From NCBI RefSeq assembly GCF_958979055.1, contig NC_084887.1:30047544-30111543 (forward strand): a stretch of DNA of 64,000 nt. Reading direction: 5' to 3'. The number at the start of each line of letters is the position of its first letter. Within the stretch, counting starts at the first letter, position 1. The notes below the pieces were generated by a model that saw only the letters and a list, made by a program, of their open reading frames with translations, was not told the origin of the DNA and did not search any database. The translations under genes were made by a program, and so were the position numbers. The stretch is from Alnus glutinosa. Taxonomy: Eukaryota; Streptophyta; Magnoliopsida; Fagales; Betulaceae. This document shows positions 44,401-56,235 of this stretch, piece by piece.

Positions 44401-45433
44401 TAGAAAAACAGAGAGGAGCAAATGGCTTTTAGTGAAGAAGTTTCTTCGTTTGCTTTTTGTTTAGGAGTTCGCCAAATTTTTTCTATGAGGTATGAGGGCT
44501 GATGACTGGTTGTTCCATATATGAGTGCAAAGTTTAACTTTCTTCAGTCATGATAGACAATGTATTCAAAAGGGCTTTTCTTAAAAAACAAAAACAAAAA
44601 CAATAATTCCCACTAATATAGTTAGCTATTAGTAAGGAAAGTTTAGCCGAGTGATGATTTTCATAGCACAAGAATGAGCCTTAGCAGATAAATTTTTGCT
44701 TGATAGAACAAGTCATAAATATTCTGGTCACAATTTGGTTATCTGTTTTTTATTGCTCTGCGTAAACACATTATAAACTTATTATGACACTCAAAAGTTA
44801 TTTCGGCTTGATATGGGTAAATGTTTCTGTAGAAAGGACACAATATGTTTTGAGGTTGATCCTTCCATTTGTGGTCAAAAGGAAAAACTCTTTGTTCTAT
44901 CTCACTTAGTGGTCACATGTGATTGCAGGCAACAGATATGGGTATACGAATCAGAGAAATGGTATATCACAAGATTAAGCTGAACAAAATACTGTCAAGA
45001 ATCACAGGGAAGCCTTTAGAGCAGGTTGTGCATCAAATCATATTCCCTTTTTTTACATTTCTATTGATGTCCAACTACCTCTTTGCATTTTATATGACTT
45101 TTCTTTCTTCTTCTTCTTTTTTTGTGTGGTTAATTGCAGATTGAAGTGGACACAGACCGTGATAATTTCATGAATCCTTGGGAAGCTAAGGAATATGGAC
45201 TGGTTGATGTGGTTATTGACGATGGCAAGCCAGGATTAGTTGCACCCATCGGAGATGCAACACCTCCACCCAAGACTCGGGTATGGGATCTATGGAAAGT
45301 TGAGGGTAGTAGGAAAGCAAAGAAGAATCTGCCTTCAGAGCATAAGATTTTACAGAATGGATATGGAGCGGGTCAAGGAGGTGATGGGGAGATAGGCAGT
45401 GAACAAGAGAAGCAAGCACCTACTCCTGTATGA
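38456..45433 (+). CDS. CLPP3: ATP-dependent Clp protease proteolytic subunit 3, plastid
   Basis: Five exons: 38456-38782, 39360-39474, 42442-42617, 44929-45024 and 45140-45433. All borders are GT-AG with consistent phases, giving 335 residues. The N-terminus (about 1-90) is a Ser/Arg-rich plastid presequence. The ClpP core starts near [17 protein letters not shown] and carries the catalytic Ser172 in GLAASMGAF, His197 in VMIHQPLG and an Asp in DTDRDNF (about 246). The C-terminal extension ([15 protein letters not shown]) is typical of CLPP3. The product is a catalytic subunit of the stromal Clp core. I chose MEMGL as the start because known CLPP3 proteins begin MEM; the frame is open further upstream. 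Confidence 0.95.
39855..40480 (+). mobile_element. LINE fragment in CLPP3 intron 2
   Basis: The plus-strand frame matches the LINE at 48-51 kb: [15 protein letters not shown], then [10 protein letters not shown], then [24 protein letters not shown], with decay between and after. It is an internal fragment of the region between reverse transcriptase and the zinc-binding domain, with no catalytic core. Confidence 0.75.
41540..41720 (+). mobile_element. LINE 3' end in CLPP3 intron 2
   Basis: Carries the tail 'tctcttgtatactttctgtg' plus 'gtgcttttcgcttttaatgat' plus an A-rich end. This is comparable to the terminus of the LINE at 51300-51376. Only the last part is preserved. Confidence 0.6.
42701..42732. 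repeat. Poly(G) run in CLPP3 intron 3
   Basis: About 29 G in 32 bases, a possible quadruplex-forming tract. The length may be uncertain in the assembly. Confidence 0.7.
42823..42985. repeat. Partial tandem duplication in CLPP3 intron 3
   Basis: The blocks 'ggcctaccttttaatccttc' and 'ggtacaataatgaataaa' occur twice, at 42823-42879 and 42928-42988, separated by related 'taatccttcc' pieces. Confidence 0.7.
43485..43540. repeat. CT and poly(C) low-complexity tract
   Basis: CT repeats merge into a long C run and back into CT repeats, inside CLPP3 intron 3. Confidence 0.8.
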
Positions 45434-46730
45434 GATATATTTTGAACTTTTAACTTGTAATGTTCATCTCTCAAAGCCGACTGGTTATTGTTATTTTAGG
45501 CTTGTTTAGTGATTCCTTATACTTTGTTTTAGTGCTCAAGGTATCTTTTATACGCAACCTAGGCTTGTTTAATAATTCTTTTGAAGTTCTCAGGGTGCCT
45601 TTTGGGATAACAGAACGGTGTATTGGATGGCTTTTTGGGGCATTAGTCCTATTCATACTTTGATCCTGAAGACTATCCTGACCTTTCTGACAATGGTACC
45701 TTCCACCATTGTTGAGAGAATTCCCCCTTCCCCTTTCTCCCTGAGCACCATTGTTGGGAGCTTACTGGAAAGGAAGTGGACTACGACCTATTTCTAGGTT
45801 TTATTCCAATCGGTCTCTAATGGAACTAGAAAACCAATGTTATTCTCACATATTTCTGTTCCCAAAACATTCACAAATTGTATCTTCAACTTTAATGTTC
45901 AATCACAATGCAGGTTTTAGTTAGACAGGTCTTTTTGAGTCCTAAGTTACACTAATCTAATCATCTCGAGGTTATAAATGTCATAAATCATTATATTTTG
46001 TAATTTTTTTTTTTAAAAAAAAAAAAACAAAAAAGTTCTTTGAGAACATTTTTGAAAAGCTATTGATTGAGAAGACAGTGAAACAAAAAAACTTTCGTTT
46101 CTTTGTTTTTCTTCGGGAATCTTTTAGGTAAGAGCATTTACATCTGGCTTAGCAAATGTTTTACTACAATTTAGTTAAAAAGATACTTTTCTTTTCTTTT
46201 TTTTTGTAAAATTTTTTTTTTTAACTATCTATTTTCTCAAAGCACTTCCATCCGGTTTAACATTTTAACGTTCTTTTTAACCTATAATAAATTCTGCAAT
46301 GCCAAAATGGTAACTGTAGAAAAAATAAAAACAAAATTTGTATCAAACTAGAATCACATCTATTAATGTCAGCATCCTTTAGAATTGTTAATTATAGTTT
46401 TTTAAAGCTTTAAGAACATCTTAAACTTACAACGTCTTCTAGAAACAACCACTTTTACAAACTCAAAAAATCAATTTTTTTAGAAAAAAAAACGAAGAAT
46501 ATATAGTGCCGTTGGGATTTTAAATCGAACTCTTTTATGTGCAAAAAATAAAATAAATGATATTGGTACGTGCCAATGATTTTTAAAAGTGTTTTATTAT
46601 TATTATTTTTTTATTTGAAGAAGTGTTTTCTATTTTTAAAGCTATTTTCTATTTTGAAATGGTTGTTAATAAAGCGTTTTCGTTTTGGGTGTCTTTGGGG
46701 GTAGGAGCTCCGTATCGAAGAGAGAAAGAG
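45434..46730. other. Intergenic: CLPP3 3' flank and SINA-like gene upstream region
   Basis: The probable CLPP3 3' untranslated region comes first, then AT-rich sequence with A/T runs. I see no additional gene. Confidence 0.5.
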
Positions 46731-49700
46731 ATGACGAAGTTTTCGCTGGGTGGAGACGAAGATGGGGAAGGCCCGAGTAGCCGGGGGCCGAAGCGGCTGA
46801 GGATAGCTGTGCAAAGCAACGCCGGAGATAGAGACTATCGAGAACGAGAAGGAGAACACTGCGAAGATGGAGAGCAAGAAACTTACGAAGAAGAAGAAGA
46901 AGAAGAAGAAGAAAGCGATTACGAAGAAGAGGAAGAAGAAGACGAAGAAGAAGAAGAAGAAGAAGGAGAAGGAGAAGAACGTTTTTTTGATGATGAAGAA
47001 GAAGACAACGTAGAAGTAGATCCGGGCCCTAGTGTGACTGTAGGACCCAGATCCAACGGTGGCGCCCAAGTGGGCCGTGACGGGTCCATTTCCGTGACCC
47101 TTACCGATCCAGAAGTCCTCGATTGCTCCATTTGCTACGAACCCTTGTCAAGTCCCGTCTTCCAGGTCTCTTCTCTTCGTCCACTTCTTTAGCTTCTTTC
47201 TCTGTTTTTGTTTTACGATTTAATCATGATGTTTTTATGTTGGATGTGATGGAAATTCATGGGTTTATTGTGTTTTGGTTTGGTATGCGTTATAATGATT
47301 GAAAATTCGATTTGGTTTTCTTGAATTTTGTATCTGGGGTTCGAGAATTCCATTTGGTTTCTTGGATTTGAATTTTGGGTTTTGGTTGTCATTGTAGTTA
47401 TATTTTGTTGTAATGTCGGGTTGCCAAGCGCCACTGTGCGTTATCGAGTCTCAAGAGCGGCCGGCGGCCGCTTCATGAAAAAAGTTAGTGAAGGGTAGGA
47501 CCATATCTAAGCCACCCCTCCCAGAGCACTGGTTAATGACCCTTTTTGTTGTTTGTTTAAAGATAGTGTTTTGTAAGAGATACTAGCTTATGTTTTGTCG
47601 AATATGGGGCATTGTAGAGGTTGATCGTAGAAATAAGGGTTCAAGAGAAGGTTGTCTGGCTTACTTCGAGTCGTTGATGCAAGGAGCTTTGTTACTTGGT
47701 GGGAAAAAAGAGAGAGAGAGAGGTTAAGAGGTTTTACTTCTGACTTGTGATGAGTTTGCAGAATAGATTAAATGAGACATTGTGAACTTGAGAGGCTCAT
47801 AATTATATGCTCTCATAAATTTAATGGAAGTTCTGAATTACATGGTCTCTGTAACATTATGTAACCAGGTCAAAAAGTTGTTAAGATACGGTCTTTGTTA
47901 GAAAGATATTAAATGTCATTTATGACTTAAATCGAGAAGTTGCTTTAAGGACTTGGATATGGGTTTAAGGGAAACAACACAGCTAACAAGGGCGAGATTG
48001 GAGTTTGTGAGGGAGTCTGGGCTGACTGGTTGGAGATCTGGGGGGTTGTCATGCTAGTTGAGAGCTTCAGTTCTCTTGATTAGGAGGTCAATTTCAGGTG
48101 TGGGGTAGGCCATAGCGGGGAAGGGAAGAAGGAAGAGGGATGGGAAACGGAGTGTGGGAGACTAGCAACAGAGTGAATGACTAGGAGTGTATGGGGAGGA
48201 GCTAGGATACAGGAGAAGGAACACAAGGAACGGTAAGAGAGGGAGGTTCTCGGCTAAAGCTTTGCGACAGAGAGCTGGGTCTTATTACACATTTAAGTAA
48301 CCCCTCCGTATAAGACAATATTTCCCTATCCTCCTGGATTGTGGTGGCATTCAATGGGGTTCCAGACCGTTCAAGTTTGAGAATATGTGGTTGAAGGCTG
48401 AAGGGTTTGTGAATAGGGTCCGGCTTTGGTGGGAGTCTTATCGCTTCCAGGGTTCTCCTAGCTTCATCTTCACTCAAAAGCTTAAGGCCTTAAAGGCTGA
48501 TCTCAAGAGATGGAATGAACAGGAGTTTGGCAATGTGGAGTTTCGCAAAAAAATGCACATGGAAGAGTTATGTACTCTTGATAGGTTGGAGGAACAACAA
48601 GGTTTATCTTCCGAAGAAAAGGAGAGGAAATGTGTGGTCATCAAAGACTTGGAGAACTCTATCTTGCAGGAAGAGATTAGTTGGAGACAGAAGTCTAGGG
48701 TTCTTTGGCTGAGAGAGGGTGATAAATGCACTAAATTTTTTCACCGAATTGCTAACTCGAACTGGAGGTCCAATTCCATAGAGTCGCTCTCTATCAATGG
48801 CTCTGTTTCTTCCGACCAGCAGGTTATCAGAGAGCATGTTGCTCAATTCTATGAGTCTCTCTTTACAGAACCTTTCCCATGGAGACCTAGTATGGATAAT
48901 ATTGCTTTCGACACCTTGGATGCAGCTGAGGCCTCTACTTTAGAACTTCCTTTCGAGGAGATGGAGGTCTTAGAGGTGGTGAAAAGCATGAATCGAGACA
49001 AGGCACCTGGTCCAGATGGGTTTTCTCTTGCGTTTTTCCAAGACTGCTGGGATGTGATCAAGACAGATCTTATGAGGGTCTTCTGGGACTTTCACTCTCA
49101 AAGCAAGTTTGTCAAAAGTGTTAACGCCACTTTTATTGCCTTAATTCCGAAGAAGTCTGGGGCTGTGGATCTAAAGGACTTTCGTCCTATCAGTCTTGTA
49201 AGTGGTGTGTACAAGATCATTGCAAAAGTCCTTGCAAATAGACTTAAAAAGGTGGTGGAGAAGATTATAGCATCCCCTCAAAATGCTTTTGTGAAAGGTA
49301 GGCAAATTCTTGATTCTGTTCTTATTGCCAATGAGTGCTTGGATAGTCGAATCAAATCCGGCGAACCAGGGTTACTTTGTAAGCTGGATGTTGAGAAGGC
49401 CTACGATCACGTTAACTGGGATTTCTTATTGTATATGTTGAGAAGATGTGGCTTTGGGGAGAGATGGTGCTCCTGGATAGCGCACTGTATATCTACGGTG
49501 CGGTTCTCTGTGCTGGTGAATGGCTCCCCAACTGGTTTTTTCAGTAGCTCTCGTGGCCTTAGACAGGGTGACCCACTGTCACCACTATTGTTCGTCATTG
49601 TGATGGAGGCTCTTAGTAAGTTTTTCTTCGCTACTGTCCAAAAGGGCTACCTTTCAGGGTTTTCTGTGGGTTCTGGCAACAGCGAAGCTATTAACATTTC

Positions 49701-52262
49701 TCACCTATTGTTTGCAGACAATACTTTAGTCTTTTGTGGGGCTAATTCTGATCATCTTCATTATCTTCGTATGCTTCTTATTTCTTTTGAAGCTGTGTCA
49801 GGATTGAAGATTAATCTGGCCAAATCTGTTATGGTTCCTGTGGGTGAGGTGGATAATATGGACGGTCTGGCTAACATATTGGGCTGTGGAGTTTCCTCTC
49901 TTCCTATAAAGTATCTTGGTCTTCCGTTGGGAGCTCCTTTCAAGGCTAAGTCTTGTTGGGATGAAGTTGTAGGGAAGATTGAGAGGCGGTTGGCTAGCTG
50001 GAAGCGGTTGTATTTGTCGAAGGGGGGTAGGGTTACCCTTATAAAGAGTACTCTCTCCAACCTTCCTACATATTTTCTCTCTCTTTTCCCTATTCCATCC
50101 AGTGTTGCTAGTCGCATTGAGAAGCTGCATCGAGACTTTTTGTGGGGTGGCATAGGTGACGAATTCAAATACCACTTGGTTAGTTGGTCCAAGGTTTGTC
50201 ATCCTATTTCTGAAGGTGGTTTGGGCATACGAAACTTGAGAACTTTCAACAAGGCGTTTTTAAGGAAGTGGTTGTGGCGTTATGCTTATGAGAGAGAAGC
50301 TCTGTGGAAATCCGTGGTGGATGCAAAGTATGGCTCTACTAGGGCTGGTTGGTGTTCCTTAGATCCCCTTGGGTCTCACGGTGTGGGGATTTGGAAGAAC
50401 ATTAGGAAGGGGTGGAGCTTGTTTTGTAGCTATACCAGACTTATCTTGGGCAATGGGTCGAGGATACGTTTTTGGGATGATGTATGGTGTGGAGAGATGT
50501 CCCTCAAGGAAGCTTTTCCAGTTCTGTATGATATAGCTTGTGCCAAGGATACTTTGGTAGAAGACCATTTGGTAGTGGTAAGTGGTTCCTATCAGTGGGA
50601 TGTCAGATTTTTCCGTGATGTTCACGATTGGGAGGTGGACGTTATGGCTTCCTTTTTCTCCTTACTGTATTCATCCAAGATGGCTCAAGATGGGGGGGAC
50701 CGGCTTTGGTGGTCCCTCTCTCGCAAAGGGTCTTTTGATGTTAGATCATTCTATAAGGCTCTTGCCTGCAAAGAAGCTTCTTTATTCCCCTGGAAAAGTA
50801 TTTGGCGGACCAAGGCCCCATTGAAAGTGGCATTCTTCGCTTGGACGGCAGCGTTAGGAAAAATCCTCACCTTGGACAATCTCAGAAAGAAACGTGTCAT
50901 TGTGATTGATAGATGCTGCATGTGTAAAATGACCGGGGAGACTGTGGATCATCTTCTTCTTCATTGCGAGGTTGCACGCGCTCTTTGGTATGTCATCTTT
51001 AGCCGTTTCGGTCTGTATTGGGTGATGCCTTCTCGGGTGATAGACTTATTTGCCTGTTGGTGGTCGGGGGGACGGTCCCGAAGTGCGGTCGTGTGGAAAA
51101 TGGCTCCTTGTTGTCTTATGTGGTGCTTGTGGACGGAACGCAACGATAGACAGTTTGAGGACAAAGAAAGAACCATAGAGGAGCTCATTTCCTTTTTTCT
51201 TCATTCTTTGTACTCCTGGACGGCTGCGTATCTAGCACCTCTAGAGATTAGTTTTAACGATTTCCTTGTATTGCTTTCTTCTTCTTCTTAATTGTCTTTC
51301 TTGTATACCCCCTGTATACTTGATTGCGCTTTGCGTTTTTCTAATAAAATTCTCTACTTACTTATCAAAAAAAAAAAGACAATATTCACTTGCTTGCAAC
51401 TAATTATGATGCTCTCCTAGGAAATTAGATGAAAAGACTCGTTATGATATTTAACTTTAGAGGATCAGCGAAATAGAGAATACAAATTGAATGTACTTTC
51501 ATGCTACATAATTGTGGAGTTAGGACATGTTACTCCCTTAGTAAGGGTTGGCGATTTTTTGTTTTTTTTATTGAGTTAAAACCTTCATAAATTGCTACTT
51601 ATCCCAAAAACTCAAGCCGATAGAACATGTTAATTTTATTTATTTATATTTTAACACTCCCCCTCACATGCGAGTTAAAACTCCCCCTCATTAACTGGAA
51701 TTAGTTCCAGACTTAGAACCTTTGTTTTGATAATATGATAAATCACCACTTATCCCAAAGACAACCATCTCACTGGACATCGGAGTGGTGCCCCTTTTCA
51801 ATGGCTTCTGCCATGTCCTTTTCAGTGCTACCTTCCTTCTTGTGGCTTTCAGGTCTCCTTGTTGCCACTGCAGGCATCTCACCAAGCAGCCCATCTTCCC
51901 GCCATCTGCAATAGTCCCTTTCTTGGCCTGTGAGCCAAGGAGCTATTGGGTTGGGTCAATTTTTTGGCCCATCACCAATTTTGTTATGCTTTCCTATTGC
52001 ACCGTTTCAACTATACTGGGGTGTTTGTTAGGCCCTACCTCCTCCGTCGATATCTCTTATTTTTTATTTAATGTTAACTTATCTTACCTATTAAAAAAAA
52101 CACCAGCCTACTTATTCCACATTTGTACATTCATATTTTTCTGGTTCATTAGAAGGTTAAAAAAACTTTATCAAAAGAGAATATATATATACTTTTTTTT
52201 TGATAAGCGAGGTTTGTTAGAATATTAATTATAAATGATTCAATTTACACTTTTTTTTTCTT

Positions 52263-52294
<32 letters not shown>

Positions 52295-54255
52295 TTTTTT
52301 TATCGTATACCATTTAAGGAAGTTGTATACAATATGGCTTTTATCTTCATTTAGGAAACCAGTGAGAATCATTCAATGGTGAGGTGGCAGGTGTTCCACT
52401 TCACCAGTGAAAGAGATTTCAGTATTGACAATGTGGTTGCTACGTGCATATCTTGATTTGCTAAATTTACATAGATTTGCTTGTGAGCCAGCATTTTATG
52501 TCTCATTGAATTCTTGAATATTTGAGACACTTTAGTCAGTGTTTTATTGCTGAGTGGCTGCAGGGACCTTATGCAGGAAACTTATTGGTGTACTCTCTTC
52601 TTTCCTTATGATTTGCGTTTATTGTCATGTGCCTTGACCTTTTGAATGAATCCCACTTTCATTTTTCCCAAAAGAAAGGGAATAAAAGATCCAATTGCAT
52701 ATCAATTGAGTGTAATCACTTGCCAAAATTAAAGAAACTTTTTAAGTCAAAGACCTTGCACTAGATGCATCAAGAGGGGAGTGTTTTCATTGTGCTTCCT
52801 TCAAGTTTTTGGCTTGGAAGCATGAAAGTTGAGCTTGAAGTTCATCTCCTTGCTGGACTGGCTTGCTTGATCCTTTTGACAGCTTAATTTCATGGAAGCA
52901 TCAAGATAAGGGGTATGTTTATTAATCTGTTTTGAGGGGTGTTTTTTGTTTTTGTTTTGAAAAAGTGTTTTAATGTGATATAAAGGTGAAAACTATTTTT
53001 GAGTTATTTGATAATATATTTATTTTAAGAAAACAAAACAAAAACAGAAACAAAGTCAAACATATCATAAATAGTTTTGGTGTGGAAAGATATAATTGTA
53101 CACTCCTATTTGTTTTACATGGTTTTCTTTTATCGTTCTTCTCTCTTTCTACAGTGTTTAAGTAGTCATTTAGTTCAAAAAAAGGTAGTCCTGTCCTGAT
53201 AACGCCTAAATTATTCATGGACATAGATTCAATTATTAATGAATCTTGTTGAAGTATTAGTCATGGTGCAGATACAGACACATTGAGCCTGAAACTGTGT
53301 TAACAGGTATGCACTACAATGTGAAGTTGTTATGGCATTTTAAAATTGATTAAGAGATTTGTGCTATTGGTTACCTCAATAACGATCCAGAATAGGTAAT
53401 CTTTGATGTTTTGTGATTTGAGCAATTACCTAAGAATGCTGCCATTTTGCTGCTTTCAGAATATGCATATCTTCAACTATCCATGTTGCAATCCCTTCCT
53501 AGTCTATCATTCATGGAATGCATATATATTATTAAATCCAGTCTGATAACTTTCTGTCTGCTTGCGTGGCAATTCAGTGTGAGAATGGGCATATAGCTTG
53601 CTCTTCCTGCTGCATCAAACTTAGGAATAAATGTCCCTCCTGCTTTTGGCCTATTGGATATAATCGTTGCCGATCCATTGAGAAGGTTCTAGAATCAGTC
53701 AAAATTTCATGCTCAAACGCCAAGTATGGGTGCAAAGAAGCAGTTAGTTACAGTAAGAAAAATGACCATGAGAAGACATGCATCTATGCACCTTGTTCAT
53801 GCCCCCTTTCAGATTGCAACTTTGTCGCCTCATCCAAGCAATTATACATGCACTATAGCAGGAAACATCCAATTTCTGCAACCTGCTTCATTTACGGTTC
53901 TGTGTTCTCTGTTACCTTAAAAGTTAGCGACAAATTTATTGTCCTTAAAGAACAGCATGATGGTGTTCTATTTGTCCTCAACAATAGTGTCGAAATTCTT
54001 GGGAATTTAGTGAGAGTTTATTGTATTGGCCCCTGCTCATCAACAGGAGGGTTCCCCTACACCCTTCTGGCCCAAATCCCCGGAAGCTCTCTCCAACTAC
54101 GATCTTTCACGAAGAACCGTCAACATTGCGTGGATAAGCCTCCTTCAACAGCAACTGGGTTCCTGCTAATTCCTTCTGATTTTTTTGGTTCAAGTGGCCA
54201 GTTCAAGTTGGATGTCTGCATCCAGCGCAATTCTGCGTGTTTTTCCAGTTCTTAA
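46731..54255 (+). CDS. SINA-like RING E3 ubiquitin ligase
   Basis: Two exons, 46731-47165 and 53578-54255, joined in phase 0 across a 6.4-kb GT-AG intron, give 370 residues. The N-terminal half has a long acidic tract (about 50-100, mostly Glu from GAA/GAG repeats). The RING finger begins in exon 1 (CSIC, residues 132-135) and finishes in exon 2 (CENGH, CSSC, CPSC; to about 167). The SIAH-type zinc finger follows (KYGCKEAVSY, HEKTC, CPLSDCNF, HYSRKH; to about 245), then the substrate-binding fold. This is the plant SINA-like (SINAL) layout. SINA-type proteins pass ubiquitin from an E2 to targets, and the target here is unknown. The intron splits the RING and hosts a full LINE insertion. Confidence 0.92.
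48323..51376 (+). mobile_element. LINE (L1-type), 5'-truncated, with long open frame
   Basis: Inserted in the SINA-like intron and flanked by the 11-bp target duplication AAGACAATATT (48312-48322 and 51377-51387), with an A-rich tail at 51366-51376. One frame is open for 968 codons from 48385 and continues upstream in frame to the insertion edge. It holds the linker before reverse transcriptase, the reverse transcriptase (KAPGPDGF, LIPKK, FRPISL, KLDVEKAYD, LRQGDPLSPLLF) and the C-terminal zinc-binding region (CCMCK...VDHLLLHC). The endonuclease is missing because of 5' truncation. The catalytic motif reads FADN (49711-49722), not the usual FADD, so enzyme activity is unlikely. Confidence 0.93.
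51600..51760 (-). mobile_element. Possible LTR-element remnant
   Basis: Contains 'aacactccccctcacatg' and a second 'actccccctcatt'. On the minus strand these look like the polypurine tract next to a TGTTA-type LTR end, as in the element at 11.3 kb. No second LTR or coding part was found. Fragment only. Confidence 0.3.
52251..52301. repeat. Poly(T) tract in the SINA-like intron
   Basis: About 49 T in 51 bases. The length may be unreliable. Confidence 0.8.
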
Positions 54256-55050
54256 AAATATTTAGTTACCTCAGTAAAAATTTGGTTATCTAAAGCTGTG
54301 CAAAAAGTTTATTTCTTGATTACAGGTTTTTACCCTGTTTTATTGCTTGTATGTATTTGTAATTTTTTTTTTTTTTAAAATATTTTATTGTAAGGAACAT
54401 GACTACCCAGTAAGATCATGTAGAACGAAAGGTATGCAATTAGATCTATAATCTAATTGAGTAGAGTCAAGTTAATTGAATGTTTAGGCTTGTTCCGTTT
54501 AATTTTGTTTTAAATATGAGGTGAACTCTAGCTTATCACCTACTTAGATCAGCCTTTTTTAAGGCTCACAATCATGATAATTCAATCATTTTACAACGTT
54601 AAAATGATATTATAAAAAATAATAAGATTAAAATTACACGAGTTTGACTTTATTAATAAACGAATTTAAATTTTTGTTCGAGCTTGGTTTGTATCACAAA
54701 CCAATTTCAAGTCGAACTCGAGCTATATACGAATAGTTCAGCTCATTTGCAGCCCTTGATGCGATCAAGTTCTTTTAAAAATAAAAATAAAATTAATGTT
54801 ATTATACTTAGAACAATAGTTAAGGTTTAACATAATATGCATGTTAAAATATTATTAAGGATCCTTAATCCGTGTAAAAGTTCTAAACATAAAAACCTTT
54901 CTTCCTCAAAAATAAAAATAAAAAATAAAAAATAAAAATCATAAACATAACAGCCTTTTCAAAAATGCTTTAGATCCAAGAAAAACAAATACAACCATCT
55001 TCCTAGATGTTCTAAGTCGTTTTAATAAAGAGAAATTATCAAAATACTCA
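54256..55050. other. 3' flank of the SINA-like gene
   Basis: The probable 3' untranslated region, then AT-rich sequence with a short AGCTCGAG-type block near 54660-54760 related to 33.4-34.0 kb. No gene seen. Confidence 0.45.
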
Positions 55051-55054
55051 CAAT

Positions 55055-55128
55055 TTATAACAATGGTACAACAATAAGAAACATTGGGGTGGGACCCAAT
55101 ATATCTTGTTGTTGTACCATTGTTGTAC
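55055..55128. mobile_element. Palindromic MITE related to 6398-6510
   Basis: The left arm 'ataacaatggtacaacaata' is mirrored by 'ttgttgttgtaccattgttg' around GGGGTGGGACCC. It shares the GTACAACA arms and GTGGGACCCA centre with the 6.4-kb element. Confidence 0.65.
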
Positions 55129-55737
55129 TCCAAGAGTGCAATGATCATTTTCCTTTTATAAATGAGGTCAGAAAAGCAAGGGCAAACATATAGGCATGCC
55201 CCAATTTTTTATTTATTTAAAGAGTAATGTATTTTTCACATCTATTTATCATATTTATTTCAAGTTCCTTTTCAGGTTAGTTACTTAAAAAAAAATTACT
55301 AAAATTATGTCCTGTCAACCCTTACATGAATATGATACATAAGTGTGAAGAATAACATTATTTATTTGTTTTTTTTTTTTTTTAAAAAAAATTCTCTAAA
55401 TTTTTAGTCCTCCAAAACTAATTTCTTATGAAGTCTTTTAAACGAAAGCCACAAAAAAAAGAAAAAAAAAAAAAAAAAACTTTTAAACAAAGCCATTTTT
55501 GTATGAAGGGCCCCAGAGTTAATTTCTGGTCCCCTCCCACACCAGAAAAATAAAATAAAATAAAATAAACCCCTAATTTGGCCCTTGAAAAAAAAGTCAA
55601 TTCAGATATTCAAATTTGATAAAAGATGAGTTCAGATGTTTTATAAATGAATTTTAATTATACATTTTACATTTTTTTCATGTGATAAAAGATGAGTTCA
55701 TATTATTATCAAAACATGCCATTATCAATTAATTACA

Positions 55738-55738
<1 letters not shown>

Positions 55739-55776
<38 letters not shown>
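55739..55776. repeat. ATT microsatellite
   Basis: About 12 ATT units in an AT-rich intergenic stretch (55130-56030) where I see nothing else. Confidence 0.9.
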
Positions 55777-55778
<2 letters not shown>

Positions 55779-56183
55779 TTTATTATTTTTTAAAAATATA
55801 TTTGGATTATTTTTTAAAATTTAAATTTTACTTAGATTTTATTCAATTTTTTCTCAAATTTTTTAAATCATCCAAACATAACTTTAAAAAACAAGTTGTC
55901 TTAGTATTTGCAATTTTAAATATAATAAAAAAAAATTGCACACCTAAAAGCCCTAAAAGGAAATAATTTATTTTTCTAAAAAACAACAATTTTTATTTTT
56001 ATTTTTTAAATTTTTTTTTCACAAAATTAGAAAGTACAACGCAGCACTGCGACCCTGCAGACTGCAGAGACGAGAAAGAGGATGAAGATGAGACTCAATA
56101 GCAAAATCCATTTTCTTTCATCTACTTCGACTTCAATCGGAGTCGATTCCAATTGAGATTCACGGAATCCGAGGCCCTTTCAG

Positions 56184-56198
56184 AAACCCTAACCCTAA
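56184..56198 (+). promoter_or_regulatory. Double telo-box in the leader of the HMG-box gene
   Basis: AAACCCTAACCCTAA lies in a GC-richer stretch (56035-56235) that looks like a transcription start and first leader exon. Telo-boxes are common near starts of plant housekeeping genes. Confidence 0.4.
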
Positions 56199-56235
56199 TT
56201 TTGCTACAGCTGCAGGCCTCATTCTCAGCGAAATG

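Noticed and set aside
46623-46730. Earlier ATG for the SINA-like gene (MFSIFKAIF...)
   Set aside because: The extension is hydrophobic and AT-rich, unlike the acidic N-termini usual in the family. MTKFSLGG at 46731 fits better.
46611-47069. 152-codon minus-strand frame rich in Phe
   Set aside because: The antisense reading of the GAA/GAG repeat in the SINA-like exon, with no domain.
49761-50202. Minus-strand frames of 134-143 codons
   Set aside because: Antisense shadows of the LINE reverse transcriptase frame.
51785-52228. 147-codon plus-strand frame in the SINA-like intron
   Set aside because: No domain and AT-rich low-complexity ending. It lies in intron sequence with possible retroelement remnants.
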